The notes beneath the pieces are model-generated. The model was not told where the DNA came from, made no database searches, and was given only the letters and a program-made list of their open reading frames with translations. From Marvinbryantia formatexigens (GTDB taxonomy: Bacteria > Bacillota > Clostridia > Oscillospirales > Ruminococcaceae), in NCBI GenBank assembly GCA_021771035.1, contig JAETPU010000012.1, positions 1 through 64,000 on the forward strand: a stretch of 64,000 nucleotides of DNA. The letters run 5' to 3'. A program made the position numbers and the translations under genes. Shown here piece by piece: positions 44,251-52,167 of this stretch. Positions within the stretch are counted from its first letter, which is position 1. The number at the start of each line of letters is the position of its first letter.

Positions 44251-44407
44251 AATACATCCTCCTTTAATTTGGCTCTGCCGTATGTCCTGTGGAACCCCAA
44301 AGCTGTCCCAGGGCGTTTGCCTTGTCAGCCCCCACGCTTGGGGATTCCCCGGCCGCGACGCCCGGCATCAACCTGTCCTCAGCTTTGGCAGCCCGCTTTG
44401 CAAACAT

Positions 44408-44455
44408 ACAAAAAGACTTTTACCACAGGGGAAAATACCCCAATGGTAAAAGTCT
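44408..44455 (-). terminator. Riboswitch-controlled terminator upstream of oadB
   Basis: On the minus strand AGACTTTTACCA (44444-44455) pairs with TGGTAAAAGTCT (44414-44425) and is followed by a T-run. The 5' arm contains the 3' strand of riboswitch stem P1 (44446-44452), so terminator and P1 exclude each other. Confidence 0.85.
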
Positions 44456-44542
44456 TGCTTTTTCAAGTATGAGCGGATTGATAAACAACCGGAATGTCGC
44501 GTCATACTACAGCAGAACCTGCCGTAAGCTACTCCCTTTTAC
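44446..44542 (-). promoter_or_regulatory. yybP-ykoY (manganese) riboswitch
   Basis: Minus-strand RNA with P1 formed by GTAAAAG (44536-44542) and CTTTTAC (44446-44452). The conserved GGGAGTAGC follows P1 at 44528-44536, a GACGCGACATTC segment is in the middle, and the 3' end is AGCAAGAC before P1 closes. These are the hallmark conserved segments of the yybP-ykoY family, which senses Mn2+ and usually switches genes on. The terminator overlapping P1 gives a complete on-switch: ligand-stabilised P1 blocks the terminator. Confidence 0.85.
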
Positions 44543-44572
44543 ACAGCCGGAACCCAGGTTCCGAACGTATTC

Positions 44573-44601
44573 AGTATAACAATCCAAATAGCGAATGTCA
44601 A
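44573..44601 (-). promoter_or_regulatory. Promoter of the oadB operon
   Basis: Minus-strand perfect -35 TTGACA (44596-44601), 17-bp spacer, -10 TATACT (44573-44578); transcription would begin just before the riboswitch. Confidence 0.85.
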
Positions 44602-44606
44602 TTCTT

Positions 44607-45065
44607 TTATGTCTTTTTTGGAAAATCCCGGGGAATCTCAGAGGATAAAAGCCCCTGGTACCGTAAATTTTCCAGTTGAAGCAGCCGGACACTGTGCATC
44701 GTCTCCTCCAGGGCCAGCCGTCCCAGCATCTCCCTTGCGGCGGGGTTGCGCCGCCACGCCTGCAGCTGCAGAAACTCCTGCGCCTGGCGCATTTCCCGGT
44801 TCAGCCTTCGGGAGAGCATCTGCCCAAAATCCCGGTCGATTACCAATTCATGCTCACCGGTGCCGGAGTATCCCCTTGATGCGGCTGTCCGGTACAGCTG
44901 CTGAAGCTGCCGGGTATGCTGTGCCTCCTGGCGGGAGAGCTCCTCAAAAATCTGGGCTGACGGCGTCCCCTGTGACGACTGCGCCGCCAGATGGTAAAAC
45001 GCGCAATCCGCCTGTTCCTCGTCGATTAGCCTGCGAAGGCTGACTAGATACGGTTCCTGCGCCAT
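44607..45065 (-). CDS. Ferritin-like/rubrerythrin-type protein
   Basis: A 152-residue four-helix protein. Metal-site residues are in the expected places: DEEQADCAFYHLAA, EELSRQEAQHTRQL and EETMHSVRLL. It lacks the rubredoxin-like C-terminal domain of true rubrerythrins. Such proteins handle peroxide or iron in anaerobes. AGGAGG is 9 bp before the ATG at 45065 and too close to an ATG two codons earlier. No terminator separates it from the oadB promoter, which begins inside its last codons, so some read-through into the riboswitch leader is possible. Confidence 0.8.
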   Translation of the reverse strand: MAQEPYLVSLRRLIDEEQADCAFYHLAAQSSQGTPSAQIFEELSRQEAQHTRQLQQLYRTAASRGYSGTGEHELVIDRDFGQMLSRRLNREMRQAQEFLQLQAWRRNPAAREMLGRLALEETMHSVRLLQLENLRYQGLLSSEIPRDFPKKT

Positions 45066-45149
45066 AGCCATCCCCCTCCTTTCCTTTTGCAGCGGGACTT
45101 TGTTCCAAACGATTCCGGGTTCCCGCAGGCCAGTGCCCCCTCCCTTTTC

Positions 45150-45177
45150 ACCTCCAAAGAGGCTTTGGCATAAACTA
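45150..45177 (+). promoter_or_regulatory. Sporulation-type (sigma-K/E) promoter candidate
   Basis: AC at 45150-45151 and CATAAACTA (45169-45177), matching the sigma-K pattern AC-N(16-17)-CATANNNTA, about 90 bp before cwlJ. Confidence 0.5.
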
Positions 45178-45269
45178 TAACAGCCGCCAAAGCCAATTTT
45201 GACGGTCCATCCTGATGCAGTCTATGCAGTTTTCCAAACTTTTAGACTGCGGCGTGAGGAGGTGAAGCT

Positions 45270-45716
45270 ATGCCCTTTGATGCCAGAGAACTCTTTGCCC
45301 GGGTCATTCAATGTGAAGCAGGCGGAGAAGGCGACGACGGGATGCGAGGAGTGGCCACAGTCATTATGAACCGTACCAATATCCCCTACGGCGAGTTTGC
45401 CCGGGTGAGCAACGGCGGAAACCTGAGAGCTATCATCGCACAGCCTGGGCAGTTCAACTGTATGCGGGACACCCTGGCCGGCCGGTACAATTCCCAAAAC
45501 GTCTGGAATATGGATCCCCAGGAAATCCACTATGAAATTGCAGACTGGGCAATTTCCGGAGGAATCCTGGGCGGCGTGGACAATTCCCTGTTTTTCTATA
45601 ATCCATACAGCCCCACCTGTGCCACATACTTTCCCCCGGGAGGCGTCGGCGTGCTCCACAACCGTATTAACCAGCACTGTTTTTATGCCCCGACCGAGCG
45701 TTACCGCAACACCTGA
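45270..45716 (+). CDS. cwlJ: Spore cortex-lytic hydrolase, CwlJ-like
   Basis: A 148-residue hydrolase_2 (SleB/CwlJ) domain protein without signal peptide or peptidoglycan-binding domain, which is the CwlJ rather than the SleB layout. The catalytic Glu is in IQCEAGGEGDDGMRGVATVI, and MNRT and the C-terminal GVLHNRINQHCFYAP complete the fold. CwlJ degrades cortex peptidoglycan during germination and depends on GerQ for its place in the coat; the next gene encodes a GerQ-like protein, which supports the assignment. RBS GAGGAGG. A sporulation-type promoter lies upstream. Confidence 0.85.
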   Translation: MPFDARELFARVIQCEAGGEGDDGMRGVATVIMNRTNIPYGEFARVSNGGNLRAIIAQPGQFNCMRDTLAGRYNSQNVWNMDPQEIHYEIADWAISGGILGGVDNSLFFYNPYSPTCATYFPPGGVGVLHNRINQHCFYAPTERYRNT

Positions 45717-45740
45717 GAAAAACCGACTGGAGGTTCTACT

Positions 45741-46280
45741 ATGGATTACCGACCGCAGATGCCCTATACCCCCAACCCCTATTATCCCAATACCATCCCG
45801 CCCTGTGCCGCCACCAATCCGGGCTTTTATGCGCTTCCCGAAGTCATTCCGGGCCTGGCACAGAAAAACCCCTTGTTCAATGCCATCACCCAGGGCGAGG
45901 CACGCCCCAATATGATGCTTCCATCCGCCGACGCCAACCAGCCTGACGCCGCTGTTGGAACCGGCAGTATGCCCATGACAGTGTCCCCCACCACCGGTAT
46001 GCAGAATCCTATGGGGTCCCCGTCCACCCTGGCCTCCCTGCCCACAGAGGCGCAGGTCGGCGTTACCGGGTCCTCCCTGCAGTTCCTCAACGGCTTTCTG
46101 CGCACACAAATCGGCAGAAAGGTTATGGTTGAGTTTTTAATCGGAACCAATACCCTTGTGGATCGCTCCGGGATTTTGGTTGCCGTCGGCACCAATTATA
46201 TTCTCATCAACGAAAGCGAAACAGACGATCTGCTGGCCTGTGACTATTACAACATCAAATTCGTGCGCTTCTATTATTAA
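45741..46280 (+). CDS. GerQ-like spore coat protein
   Basis: A 179-residue protein with a Pro/Asn/Tyr-rich, low-complexity N-terminal two-thirds and a conserved C-terminal domain (about residues 110-179) reading RTQIGRKVMVEFLIGTNTL, VGTNYILINESETDDLLACD and IKFVRFYY. This resembles the C-terminal domain of GerQ (YwdL), a cross-linked coat protein that CwlJ needs. It begins 24 bp after cwlJ with GGAGG upstream, so the two form an operon. Confidence 0.75.
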   Translation: MDYRPQMPYTPNPYYPNTIPPCAATNPGFYALPEVIPGLAQKNPLFNAITQGEARPNMMLPSADANQPDAAVGTGSMPMTVSPTTGMQNPMGSPSTLASLPTEAQVGVTGSSLQFLNGFLRTQIGRKVMVEFLIGTNTLVDRSGILVAVGTNYILINESETDDLLACDYYNIKFVRFYY

Positions 46281-46432
46281 TCCCTTACATAGCGCTACCT
46301 TTTCCTTGACTTTGCGATGATACTCCCTGCCCCCTTGCATCCCATGATATCCCGTACTATCCGGCGCAGCCCGCATGGGCTGCGCTGCCTTTGTTATTGA
46401 GGTAGATAATAAATAATAGAAATAAACTTTTT

Positions 46433-46906
46433 TTAGAGAGAAACAATTTCTTCAGTAAAATCCTCAAATTCCTTTGTTGATATTTCAGTTTCTTCCCAAG
46501 AAGGTACACCCTTTTGCACACTATAATGTACTTTTGACATAGTATCTAAATAATATCCTTCGTAATCATAATCTTCAGTTGGAGATTGACGTATATACAT
46601 AGCTAATTCTTGAGCCGCTAAATGAGAAATACTATCGTGTAATCCACCGATTGCTGGTCCACTTGAACCACAATACACCTCTAAAAGTAAACAATCTCCA
46701 TTTTCGTCGATTGCCTTTATGATATAACTAAACTGATTTTCTAAATTATTAGTAATATATCTAGGCTGTCCGAATAAATATTTTAGTTGTCCTAATACCA
46801 TAACGCAATTTTTTTCAAAATTTTCATCGAATTCATAAATAGAGCAAATATTTGACGACGGCATATAATACTCTATTGTTGCATTAGCATTTTCAAATTT
46901 ATACAT
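46433..46906 (-). CDS. AT-rich orphan gene of unknown function
   Basis: A 157-residue acidic, soluble protein with many Asn, Tyr and Ile codons; the DNA is far more AT-rich than its neighbours. I do not recognise the family. Length, acidity and isolation in an AT-rich islet would fit an immunity-type protein, but there is no toxin gene next to it. GGAGG lies 7 bp before the ATG, and a TATAAT is present about 60 bp upstream, so it is probably expressed. A recent acquisition is the simplest explanation. Confidence 0.6.
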   Translation of the reverse strand: MYKFENANATIEYYMPSSNICSIYEFDENFEKNCVMVLGQLKYLFGQPRYITNNLENQFSYIIKAIDENGDCLLLEVYCGSSGPAIGGLHDSISHLAAQELAMYIRQSPTEDYDYEGYYLDTMSKVHYSVQKGVPSWEETEISTKEFEDFTEEIVSL

Positions 46907-47364
46907 ATTTTTGCCTCCATACTCTTTTAATCTGTTGATATTCTTTCATTTTTCTATATAGCAATTATATCACTAGAAAAATAAATAGTCATTCTTTTTT
47001 GATTATTCAACAAAAATTTGTTTTAATATTAAATCTAATGCTCCTTTCTTTTGAAGTAATAAAATAGTCGTCCAATAAGAACGGCTGAAAATAGAAAAGG
47101 AACGTCATGTTAGGCGTTCCATAGTCTATGAAATATTCAATTTATTCTTGTTTTAATACTGATGTACTATACCATATCTTTGCATATCTAGGAAAACTTG
47201 CGTATCAAGGCTCATTCGTTAGTAGTAAATAAGTAGTAAATTGATGTGTTTGTTTCCTTGAAAATGCTGATAGATACTGCGTTTTAGCGGATAATCAGAT
47301 TTTTATTGTGTTTTTTACATAAAAAATAGGGATAGACTTTTCTATCCCTATTTTTTCGAATAGT
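46907..47364. other. AT-rich non-coding islet
   Basis: About 460 bp of low-GC DNA between the orphan gene and the transporter operon, with only the terminator at 47321-47356. No repeats or recombination sites were recognised at its edges. Confidence 0.55.
47321..47356 (-). terminator. Terminator of the transporter operon
   Basis: AAAAAATAGGGATAG paired with its complement, bidirectional, 8 bp past the stop at 47365. Confidence 0.88.
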
Positions 47365-48696
47365 TTATTCAATTACATACGGATTACATACGGAAATAAG
47401 TCTCGGATAATCATGATACTTTAAAAAACAAGTTAGTATAAGTAGCAGCTCCCCTAAAAACAGCATTCCAAGGGGAAACTGGGCGCTCAACCCCATCCAG
47501 GCCGCGACAGCAAAACCGCCCAGTGATCCTGAGAGCATGGCTCCCATATACCATAAAAAGGATACCATTCCCCTTCCAAAGGGTTGTTTTTCCAATCTCC
47601 AAACAGCCAGACAGGTAAACACCAGGCACAGCAGAAACGCCGTTAAGGATAACAGGAAAAACAGAATGACCGAAAGCGGTTCCTGGGCAAGGCCAGGGGA
47701 AATCAAATGATAAGTTTTAAACAGGGCGAGAATCTTTTCCCCATAACCTGAAAAATCAAATATCTGCTCTTGAGGCAAAAACCGCAGCGGGAACTCCCAA
47801 TGCAGCCCCAGAACAGCATAAGTTCCAGTGACAGCCGCCAGCAGCAGCCCCACAGCCGCAAGGAATCCGCCAACCGGCAGCGCACTCTTTTTGAGAACAT
47901 ATCCCCCATAGCCCTGGCTGTATCTATGCCTCACCCGCTCAAAGGTATCCCGGCCAAGCCTCAAGAGGATCCTGCATCCCAACAGGATACAGGCAACCCA
48001 AAGCAGAAGAGGAATTAATTGGTAAAACTGCGTGAGAAACTCCCCTTCCTCCCTGAGCTGAAAGCCCACCGCGCCCTGCAGCCGCTGATAAAAGCTCTGC
48101 TGCAGAATGGATTCCAAGGGTTTTCCAGTGTGGTTCTCATAGAGGATGTGGGAAAAACGAAGGGCGTTGTCAGTGCTGTCATAAGGAAAATAGATACGCT
48201 CCGCTCCCGCTGACAAACGGGCGGCCAAGTTCCTGTTCTCCTGGTAAACACCGCAGATTCGGTACTCCCGTCCATTGAGCTTCAGTATAAGCCCCACAGC
48301 ATCCTCGGTAAAATACAGCTGCCGGGCCAGGCTGGAACTGATCACTATCCCGTCAGGGGAAGAATCCAGAAAAGTTCCTCTGAGCATCGTAACATTTCCC
48401 AGAGTCTCATAGGCACTGTCCGTATACACACAGGCCACAGGGATTCTAAGGCCAGCCAGGGACAGGGACGCATTCTCTACATACTGTCCGGAGGCCCAGA
48501 TTCCTTCCTGCCGCAGCTTACCCAAATCACCGGCGGACATCCACTGGCTTTGATTAGCCAGAGAATAGTCCGCCTGCTGTGCACTGGGCAGCGTCTGCGA
48601 AGCAGTACGGTGAACAGCCTGTGCCAGAGTAAAAAAGAAAAACAGGAAAAACAGAATGAAACTCAGGGCAATCATCCCATTGGCTTGCTTTTTCAA
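47365..48696 (-). CDS. MacB/FtsX-like permease without ATPase
   Basis: A 443-residue protein: N-terminal membrane helix (about 8-28), an extracytoplasmic MacB-type domain (about 40-225) and a C-terminal set of about five to six helices, slightly more than the usual three of MacB permeases. Motifs in the outer domain such as GNVTMLRGTFL and GIVISSSLARQLYF are typical of MacB_PCD. The start is TTG with GGGGGAGA upstream. It is the last gene of a six-gene operon and is 25 bp from the HlyD-like gene. There is no ATP-binding protein in the operon, so either a distant ATPase is used or the complex is not an active exporter. Confidence 0.75.
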   Translation of the reverse strand: MKKQANGMIALSFILFFLFFFFTLAQAVHRTASQTLPSAQQADYSLANQSQWMSAGDLGKLRQEGIWASGQYVENASLSLAGLRIPVACVYTDSAYETLGNVTMLRGTFLDSSPDGIVISSSLARQLYFTEDAVGLILKLNGREYRICGVYQENRNLAARLSAGAERIYFPYDSTDNALRFSHILYENHTGKPLESILQQSFYQRLQGAVGFQLREEGEFLTQFYQLIPLLLWVACILLGCRILLRLGRDTFERVRHRYSQGYGGYVLKKSALPVGGFLAAVGLLLAAVTGTYAVLGLHWEFPLRFLPQEQIFDFSGYGEKILALFKTYHLISPGLAQEPLSVILFFLLSLTAFLLCLVFTCLAVWRLEKQPFGRGMVSFLWYMGAMLSGSLGGFAVAAWMGLSAQFPLGMLFLGELLLILTCFLKYHDYPRLISVCNPYVIE

Positions 48697-48721
48697 TTCC
48701 GTCTCCCCCTATCGCAGCAAT

Positions 48722-49786
48722 TTATTGGAATTCTCCGGTTTTCACCACCATCTGATCCTCCAGGGCCTGCGTACTGGATATTACCACCGGATCCTGCAGG
48801 TGGGCCTCCAAGGCCACGGATTCCTCATTCTGATTGAGCACCGTTACACTTTCCTTCACCACATAGTATTCGGTGCCAAAGAGCTTTTTTCTGCTCTTTA
48901 GCAGAAACACATACCCATTGGCGTCGTCAGTAAAATGCACGGCGGAACGCGCAAATACAAAATCGTAATCCCCGCCGTTGCTGGTCATGGTCACCGATAC
49001 CGGTTCCCCCTCATACAGCAGGTAGGGCGTATCCTCATATTGAATCTGAGCCCAATACTTCATAGTATTTTCCTGAGGCTGATACTCACTTCCGGAAAGG
49101 TTGAGCACCACGCTCTCCTGAGCCGGGCTCTTATTTTCCCTCTGGCACAGTACAGTAGCTCTGAGCTGCGTGACACTCTGGCGCACATCCTTTGTCGTCC
49201 ACACCACCTGCACCGTATCCGTCTGGCAGATTCGCGCAATGGGTGCTCCCTGCTCCAGGTGTGCCCCTTCCTGAATAAAAACCTCCCCCAGCTGTCCCGC
49301 TGCCGGGGCATAGAGCACCCCGTCGTTCTCCTGGAGCTGCAAAAGCTGATCCAGCTGCTCCTGCGCTTTTGTAAGCTGCTCCTGTACCAATTCATAGTCC
49401 AAGGTGGACTTTCCATATTGGGCCCGCTGGTTTTTCAGCTGCTCCACCTGGTTTTGCTGATCATAGATGGCTCTGCGAATACTCTCCCCAGTAAAAGAAG
49501 CCAGTTCCTTTTTTTCCGAAACAGCATTCCCCCGGAAGGCGTACACCTTTTCCACCTGAAGAGTTCCGGGCGCAGACACAAGCTCCCCATTGGGATAGTG
49601 GGCGTAGCCCTCAAGCGTCACAAAGGAGGCAATACTTCCAGAACCGGAATTTGCTGTCTGAACCTGAGGCAGCAGCGCATAGTAAATCTGTCCGGAAAGA
49701 TAGGTACACACTCCCAAAAATACAAAAAGCAGAAGAAGCAACTGCAGGATTCTTTTTTTACGGGTAGGTTGTCTGTCTGCCATCAT
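48722..49786 (-). CDS. HlyD-like membrane fusion/adaptor protein
   Basis: A 354-residue protein with an N-terminal membrane anchor (about residues 12-32), a beta segment, a coiled-coil hairpin (about 100-150, rich in Gln/Leu) and a lipoyl/barrel region (GVLYAPAAGQLGEVFIQEGA is the lipoyl half-motif). This is the fold of HlyD/RND-type adaptors, which in Firmicutes pair with MacB-type permeases. The frame opens 20 codons earlier inside the permease gene; GAAAGGCGG points to the ATG at 49786. It starts 13 bp after the MalG-like gene. Confidence 0.78.
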   Translation of the reverse strand: MMADRQPTRKKRILQLLLLLFVFLGVCTYLSGQIYYALLPQVQTANSGSGSIASFVTLEGYAHYPNGELVSAPGTLQVEKVYAFRGNAVSEKKELASFTGESIRRAIYDQQNQVEQLKNQRAQYGKSTLDYELVQEQLTKAQEQLDQLLQLQENDGVLYAPAAGQLGEVFIQEGAHLEQGAPIARICQTDTVQVVWTTKDVRQSVTQLRATVLCQRENKSPAQESVVLNLSGSEYQPQENTMKYWAQIQYEDTPYLLYEGEPVSVTMTSNGGDYDFVFARSAVHFTDDANGYVFLLKSRKKLFGTEYYVVKESVTVLNQNEESVALEAHLQDPVVISSTQALEDQMVVKTGEFQ

Positions 49787-49799
49787 TTCATTCCGCCTT

Positions 49800-50660
49800 T
49801 CACAGTTTCCTGATGACTGAGTTGGAAACACCGTCCACCAGTTCATCCTTCAGAAGTAAAAACACCAGCAGCAGCGGCAGGAAAAACACCATACCGCAGG
49901 CAAAGGCAATCCCTATTTGTCCCTGGTTGATGGAGGACAGCGCCGCAGACAGCGGATAGAGATCGCTGTTCTGAATGAGGGCCAGAGGCTGCTCCACCAT
50001 GCTCCAGGTATCGATTAAGTTTAAAATAACCAGGGAGGCAATTCCCGGCGCCGCCTGGGGAAGCACGATTTTAGCAAAAATTGTGAGCTCTCCGGCCCCC
50101 TCCACCCGGGCGTATTCCAGGGTTTCCCTGGGAATTTTCCGCATGAACTGATACACGATATATACCCCAAATGGAGTGAATACTGCCGGCAGAATCACGG
50201 CCCACCGGGTTCCCAGCAGATGTAAGGAATGCGCCACCAAAAAGTTGGGAACCATTGTCACCTGATAGGGCAGCACCGAGACAATGATATAAAAAACGAA
50301 CAAAATCCGGCTGCCCGGAAACCGGAACTGGGCAAATCCATAGCCGCCCAAGGTGGCAATTACCACAACTCCGCACAATGCCGGCAGCGAAATCATCACA
50401 CTGTTCCAAAACTGGATGAGAAAATCCTGATTTCTCAAAAGTACCTGGTAATACTGTTCCAGAGTGAACTGATTGGGAAGCAGATGAAAGGCAGCATATT
50501 GATCCTGCGTAATGGAACCACTGAAGATATCCCCATAAGCCGCCGTAACCTCCGCCGAACTCATAAATGAACCCAGCAACATAAACACAACCGGTACAAG
50601 CGCCACGACACTGACAAATAGAAAAAGAGCAGCCACCCCATAATATTTTGCTTTTTTCAA
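49800..50660 (-). CDS. Carbohydrate ABC transporter permease, MalG-like
   Basis: A 286-residue permease with six helices. The EAA loop reads EYARVEGAGELTIFAKIVLPQAAPG, where the ATPase docks. The N-terminus KKAKYYGVAALFLFVSVVAL is normal for the family. The frame extends upstream, but AAAGGAG and spacing select TTG 50660. Partner of the MalF-like permease, from which it is separated by about 200 bp of non-coding DNA. Transported solute unknown. Confidence 0.88.
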   Translation of the reverse strand: MKKAKYYGVAALFLFVSVVALVPVVFMLLGSFMSSAEVTAAYGDIFSGSITQDQYAAFHLLPNQFTLEQYYQVLLRNQDFLIQFWNSVMISLPALCGVVVIATLGGYGFAQFRFPGSRILFVFYIIVSVLPYQVTMVPNFLVAHSLHLLGTRWAVILPAVFTPFGVYIVYQFMRKIPRETLEYARVEGAGELTIFAKIVLPQAAPGIASLVILNLIDTWSMVEQPLALIQNSDLYPLSAALSSINQGQIGIAFACGMVFFLPLLLVFLLLKDELVDGVSNSVIRKL

Positions 50661-50857
50661 ACCGGCTCCACTCCTTTCTCCAAAATTACCGGGCAGGCTT
50701 CGTCCGAATAAGCCAGGCCGTCCGGTTTGGGCCTCCTTGGGAGTACACAGACCGGTACAGCGCCTTACGAAAGACGGAGCTGGCACGATTACACCAGAGC
50801 TCATTCTGGGATAGTCCCCAAGCCAACTGCCGCGGCTTAAACCGGCTCTGTGTCCCC

Positions 50858-51775
50858 TTAATCCCTCTGGCGGTCACTGAACCGGAACATCAGGATAAAA
50901 AACAGGAGAATTCCCAAGAAAAACACTACAGAAGCCGTGGATAAACGCTGATAATTAAGCGCCAGGAAGTTATTGTTCATAAAATTTTGGAGCATATAGG
51001 CGCTGTCCGGAGGATAATCCCCCATCAGGAGGTAACTCTCACGGAATATCTTGAAAATCCCCATAACTCCCATCACAATAGAGAAAAACAAAAACGGAAC
51101 TAACTGAACCAAGGTTAAGTACCGAAAGGCCTGGAAAGTACCGGCCCCATCCAGCTGCGCCGCCTCATAGATGCTTCGGTCAATGCTTCTGAGCCCGGCC
51201 AGGAGAATCACACTGCAATAGGCGGTGTTTTTCCAAAGGAACAGGAGCATTAAAATCCAGAAAGCCCAGGGGCTGTTCAGAAAATCAACAGGGGCCATTC
51301 CCCACTTGACCAGCAGCCCATTTATCACCCCAAATCGCTCCACCAGCACCTGGACAAACAAAATAATGGCACTGGAGGGAATGACCATCGGCAGCAGGCT
51401 CAGCGCAAACCAGGCTGAAATTCCGGGCATTTTGCGCCGGAATAGGTACTGGAGCATCAGCGCCATCCCCAATGCACACACAAGCAAAAGCGGAAGCCCG
51501 ATGGCGGCAAACCGGAAGGTATTCCACAATGCCAAACGAAACGATGGGGATTCAAACAGTTCCAGGTAGTTGGAAAACCCAGAAAACCGGAACACCCCGC
51601 TGCTGGAACTGAAGGAAAACAGCACACTGAAGAAAAAAGGAAGTGCAAAAAACAGTGAAAACCCCAGCATACTCAAGAGGACAAATCCAAATCCTGTCCC
51701 CATCTGTCTGCGATACAGCCGGGGCCCTTTCCTTTGGACAGGGGGCCGGCTACGGTTAATACGACTGTGTTTCAT
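50858..51775 (-). CDS. Sugar ABC transporter permease, MalF-like
   Basis: A 305-residue permease with six helices. The EAA motif is SIYEAAQLDGAGTFQAFRYLTL, in the usual place before the last two helices. The N-terminal basic stretch before helix 1 is typical. The ATG at 51775 has CAGGAGAA upstream; ATGs eight codons earlier are poorly placed. It follows the zinc-ribbon gene by 57 bp. No ATPase is encoded; many Firmicutes share one MsmX/MsmK ATPase among such importers. Confidence 0.9.
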   Translation of the reverse strand: MKHSRINRSRPPVQRKGPRLYRRQMGTGFGFVLLSMLGFSLFFALPFFFSVLFSFSSSSGVFRFSGFSNYLELFESPSFRLALWNTFRFAAIGLPLLLVCALGMALMLQYLFRRKMPGISAWFALSLLPMVIPSSAIILFVQVLVERFGVINGLLVKWGMAPVDFLNSPWAFWILMLLFLWKNTAYCSVILLAGLRSIDRSIYEAAQLDGAGTFQAFRYLTLVQLVPFLFFSIVMGVMGIFKIFRESYLLMGDYPPDSAYMLQNFMNNNFLALNYQRLSTASVVFFLGILLFFILMFRFSDRQRD

Positions 51776-51832
51776 GGCTGTTCTCCTGCATTTCATCACG
51801 GATTATTTGGATGGATATGGATTTTCCCACCG

Positions 51833-52075
51833 TTATATACGCCGATTACATTTTTTGCAGACAAAATTGCTGGCCTCCATATCCACACTTCCAGCGGTTT
51901 TCTCAGCCATCACACTGGAGGGAAACACAGGATAGATTCGCTCCAATTTTTCGTTGCCGCAATATGGGCAGCGGCGCCAGGTTTTGCAATTGGGACAGCG
52001 ATCCAAGCCGGCATCCTCCTCCCGGAAAACATACCCGCATTCTACACAGCGCCCTTTTTTCTCACGGAAAAACAT
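51833..52075 (-). CDS. Small double zinc-ribbon protein
   Basis: An 80-residue protein with four Cys pairs: CVECGYVF, CPNCK, CPYCGN and CKKCNRR, enough for two zinc ribbons, and a basic C-terminus. It has no membrane segment. It sits between the solute-binding protein and the first permease of a sugar-type ABC operon, where such a protein is not expected. Role unknown: possible regulator or assembly factor. Confidence 0.7.
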   Translation of the reverse strand: MFFREKKGRCVECGYVFREEDAGLDRCPNCKTWRRCPYCGNEKLERIYPVFPSSVMAEKTAGSVDMEASNFVCKKCNRRI

Positions 52076-52167
52076 AAAAATCCCTCCCAGAAAGTATAGT
52101 TCGGCTGATCCAACGCCGCAAAATAAAATTTATCAAAACCGCAAAAACGTAATCCTACCGCAGCATC

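Larger units (their letters stand above)
44251..44606. other. Leader region of oadB
   Basis: About 355 bp between the ferritin-like gene and oadB: promoter, riboswitch and terminator. The last 155 bp before the oadB start (44251-44407) show no gene. Confidence 0.75.

Noticed and set aside
45222-46109. 295-codon minus-strand frame
   Set aside because: Antisense to cwlJ and the gerQ-like gene.
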